40,000 nt of DNA from Ichthyophthirius multifiliis (taxonomy: Eukaryota; Ciliophora; Oligohymenophorea; Hymenostomatida), in NCBI RefSeq assembly GCF_000220395.1, contig NW_004086067.1:1-40000 (forward strand). Direction: 5' to 3'. The number at the start of each line of letters is the position of its first letter. Position 1 is the first letter of the stretch. Below are positions 37,748 to 40,000 of this stretch, in pieces. The notes beneath the pieces were generated by a model. It was not told where the DNA came from. It did no database searches and saw only the letters and a list, made by a program, of their open reading frames with translations. A program made the position numbers and the translations under genes.

Positions 37748-39550
37748 ATGAAGCAAATTTATTTTTTAAAATAATTCAAAAATATATTTTTTTATAGTGG
37801 ATTATCATTTACATTAATCAATTTTAATTTTCGAAAATAACTAGAAATTAAGCGCAATATATGCTAAAGTTCAAATTTACAATAAATAACAAAAAAAGAA
37901 ACAGTCGAAAACATGTTATTATACCCTAAAAATTTCAAAAACTCTATAATAATTAAAGGCAGATCTCCTAATAAATAATTAATTTAAATAATATTAAATA
38001 GTATTGAAAAATTGCATATAAATATTTATAATTAAGAAGGTGAAAACTTCGAAATTATCGCAATAAATTAATTTGGGGATATAAAATAATTTATTTTTGA
38101 AGAGTCTTTATAGGCTTAGAAAAATTTACAAAAATTAATTAACTTTTTCACTTTATTAAAAGTTTCTGAAAACAATTAATTAAAAGAAAAAATTAATAAA
38201 TTAAAAAATGACGAAAAATTAATTTTCACATATATTCCAGATTAAGATAGTTACAAATTTTCTTAATAAATTTAAAAAAGAGTTTTTGATTAATTTTAAT
38301 AAAATCGAATTAAAGACTTGAATATTTTATCGGAAAAATTTAGGAAAATTGTATATGATAACATCGAAAAATAGACTAATTTTTACATTATAAAAAATGA
38401 CTAAGAAGCTTCATTTTTAGGCATTCGAAATGCTGATATAGGTGAAATTTATGTGTTAAAAAAAACTAATAATTTAATGAATAATGAGTCTAATTTTATA
38501 TTTAATGGCTAAGAATATCTATATAATAAAATCGAATGGGATCCTAATATTGATAAGGATATTTTTTTAACTGAAAAATAAATTAAAGATAAGCTATATT
38601 TAAAAAGCTTTAATTATGTTAATTATATTAATAATATGAATGAGGCTTAGACATTCTTGAATTCTTGTGACGAGGCTGGAATTAGGAAAATTCTAGTTTT
38701 TTTTCACGACGATTGGAAAATATAGGAGGAGTATTTAAAAAAACTGATTTCAGTAAAGAAAAGATGTTATAAAGAAACTGATTTTGTTATTTTATATACT
38801 AATTAGAAAGAAATTATTTAAAAAATGTTCAAAATTATTCCTGATTAGAAAACTATTGTTAGGCTATTTGATTTTTAGGAAAAAAATTATATTGATAATG
38901 GACTTAATTATTGGAGTTTTTAATAAATATAAAGAGATTAAAATACTTCTTAGAGTTTTTTATAGAATAATGATAAGCTTTAAAATATTATTGATATTGA
39001 AAGCTTTGATAATTATTATAGTCTTAATATTGAGTTGGTAAAGAAGTATAAATATGAAGGTAAGATTACAAGAAATAAACTATATGATTTTCTTAAAGAT
39101 TAAGGTAAATAAAATTATTTTGAATCTTCGAAAGTTTAGTAATATTTTTAGGATGGTTTTGAAGAAATAAATAGTATAAATTTATAGTAAAATATATCTG
39201 ATTTATAGTAGAATAAAGTAGTTTTGTTTTATAAATAAAATTGTAGTAATTGTGAAATTATCGAAAAATGCTTTAAAAGCTTTTTTTAGGAGTTATCTTA
39301 ATTAAAAAGCTAAAATAAATAAAATGTTAATAATATAGATTAGATTATTGATACAAGATTTTATAAATATAATATTCATAATGAATGTGAGAGTTTCCCT
39401 TCTCCGAATTTCTCGCCAGTGTTTTATATATTTAATAAATAAAAAGACTTTTTTATTGCGAATATAATAAAAGATAATGTTTAAATTAAAAATTGTGAAA
39501 AATTTAATAAATATTTATTTTAAAAAATGGATAATTTTTTTTAAGAATGA
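37748..39550 (+). CDS. Secretory-pathway thioredoxin-fold (PDI-like) protein, 600 aa
   Basis: Intronless frame from ATG 37748 (MKQIYFLKQFKNIFFYSGLS) to TGA 39548-39550. The N-terminus has a hydrophobic stretch (NIFFYSGLSFTLINF) fitting a signal peptide or anchor. At residues about 490-515 is VVLFYKQNCSNCEIIEKCFK, a thioredoxin-type beta strand followed by a CxxC (Cys499-Ser-Asn-Cys502) at a helix start. Earlier strands such as IRKILVFFHDDWKIQEEY suggest a second, cysteine-free thioredoxin-like fold, as in the b domains of protein disulfide isomerases. It probably acts on disulfides in the endoplasmic reticulum, but the C-terminus (YLFQKMDNFFQE) has no clear KDEL-type signal and the redox motif is CSNC, not the CGHC of true PDIs. 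An alternative start at 37913 would lose the signal peptide. Confidence 0.75.
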
Positions 39551-40000
39551 AAATGTTTTTTTTTTCTATATTTTATTTTTAAATAATATTCTTGTTTTTT
39601 TTTGTTTTTTTTATTTGTTTATTAAAATTAATATTTTAAATATAAAAAAAATTAATATTAATATCAATATATATATATTATTATTATTATTTTTTTTTAA
39701 AAATAGAACCTAAATCTATTTTTTCCTATATATAGTATTTTTTTTGTTCAAAAAAATAAAAAAAAAAATAAAAAAAATTAAAAACATAATATTAATAAAT
39801 AAAATATACATTATTTATATTAATTATTATTTTTAACTTTTTAATATAGTTATTTACTTTTCTTAAATTGATAAATTTATAATTTTAGATTAACACCTAT
39901 TTTATTTTTTTAAAAAAAATAAATAAATAAATTATTATTTTATTTCTATTCAATATAATATACCCTATATAATATAATAAATTAATTATTTTTAAATATA
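39551..40000. other. AT-rich right flank
   Basis: Beyond the stop of the thioredoxin-fold gene the sequence is runs of T and A with TA and ATT repeats. No gene and no telomeric repeat seen. Confidence 0.45.

Noticed and set aside
39551-40000. Possible chromosome end
   Set aside because: No C4A2/G4T2-type telomeric repeats at either edge of the window.

Overview
The window reads as macronuclear-type chromosomal DNA of an oligohymenophorean ciliate, with Ichthyophthirius- or Tetrahymena-like relatives the best guess. Three things point there. First, the DNA is extremely AT-rich (clearly above 80% by eye). Second, TAA and TAG occur all through otherwise excellent coding sequence at conserved Gln positions, while every convincing gene ends in TGA. 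Third, introns are short (about 39-160 bp, mostly 40-70), GT...AG and very AT-rich, often little more than (TA)n. Conventional ORF calling with the standard code sees only fragments. No telomeric repeats, tRNA, rRNA, transposons, viral relics or CRISPR arrays were found.

Layout, left to right. Coiled-coil gene on the minus strand running off the left end (<1-3576); a small unknown minus-strand gene (3811-4477); a kelch-repeat PP1-type phosphatase (5673-8330, plus); an NVL/Rix7-type double AAA ATPase (8467-10746, minus, intronless); a polytopic membrane protein (11217-13559, plus); a coiled-coil gene (13759-15914, minus); two overlapping Gln/Asn/Lys-rich genes (16241-17137 and 17089-18305, plus); a membrane protein with a long soluble tail (18602-20380, plus); a protein with a START-like C-terminus (20721-22496, plus); a coiled-coil gene (22702-24141, plus); NIP7 (24315-24934, plus); an oligopeptidase B/PREPL-like S9 protein with eight introns (25228-28760, plus); a cyclin (29025-30556, plus); a putative nucleolar NOL8-like protein (31019-32196, minus); a TBC/RabGAP protein (32812-35379, plus); a coiled-coil gene with Gly-Asn-Gln repeats (35534-37088, minus); and an ER-type thioredoxin-fold protein (37748-39550, plus).

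These are ordinary, unlinked eukaryotic genes and not an operon. Three (NVL, NIP7, the NOL8-like gene) belong to ribosome biogenesis. Gene spacers are short: 100-200 bp between convergent 3' ends and 300-1200 bp between divergent 5' ends.

The most interesting points: the kelch phosphatase lacks the stretch carrying the GDxHG, GDxVDRG and GNHE metal-binding motifs, and the boundaries fall inside one apparent intron; the S9 protein keeps its fold but appears to have lost the catalytic His and the usual Gly residues around the nucleophile; the cyclin carries a small Cys/His motif before its cyclin box; the TBC gene has an exact 50-bp tandem duplication in its low-complexity coding stretch; and two neighbouring genes overlap by 49 bp in different frames. 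No wholly new multi-gene system was recognised.
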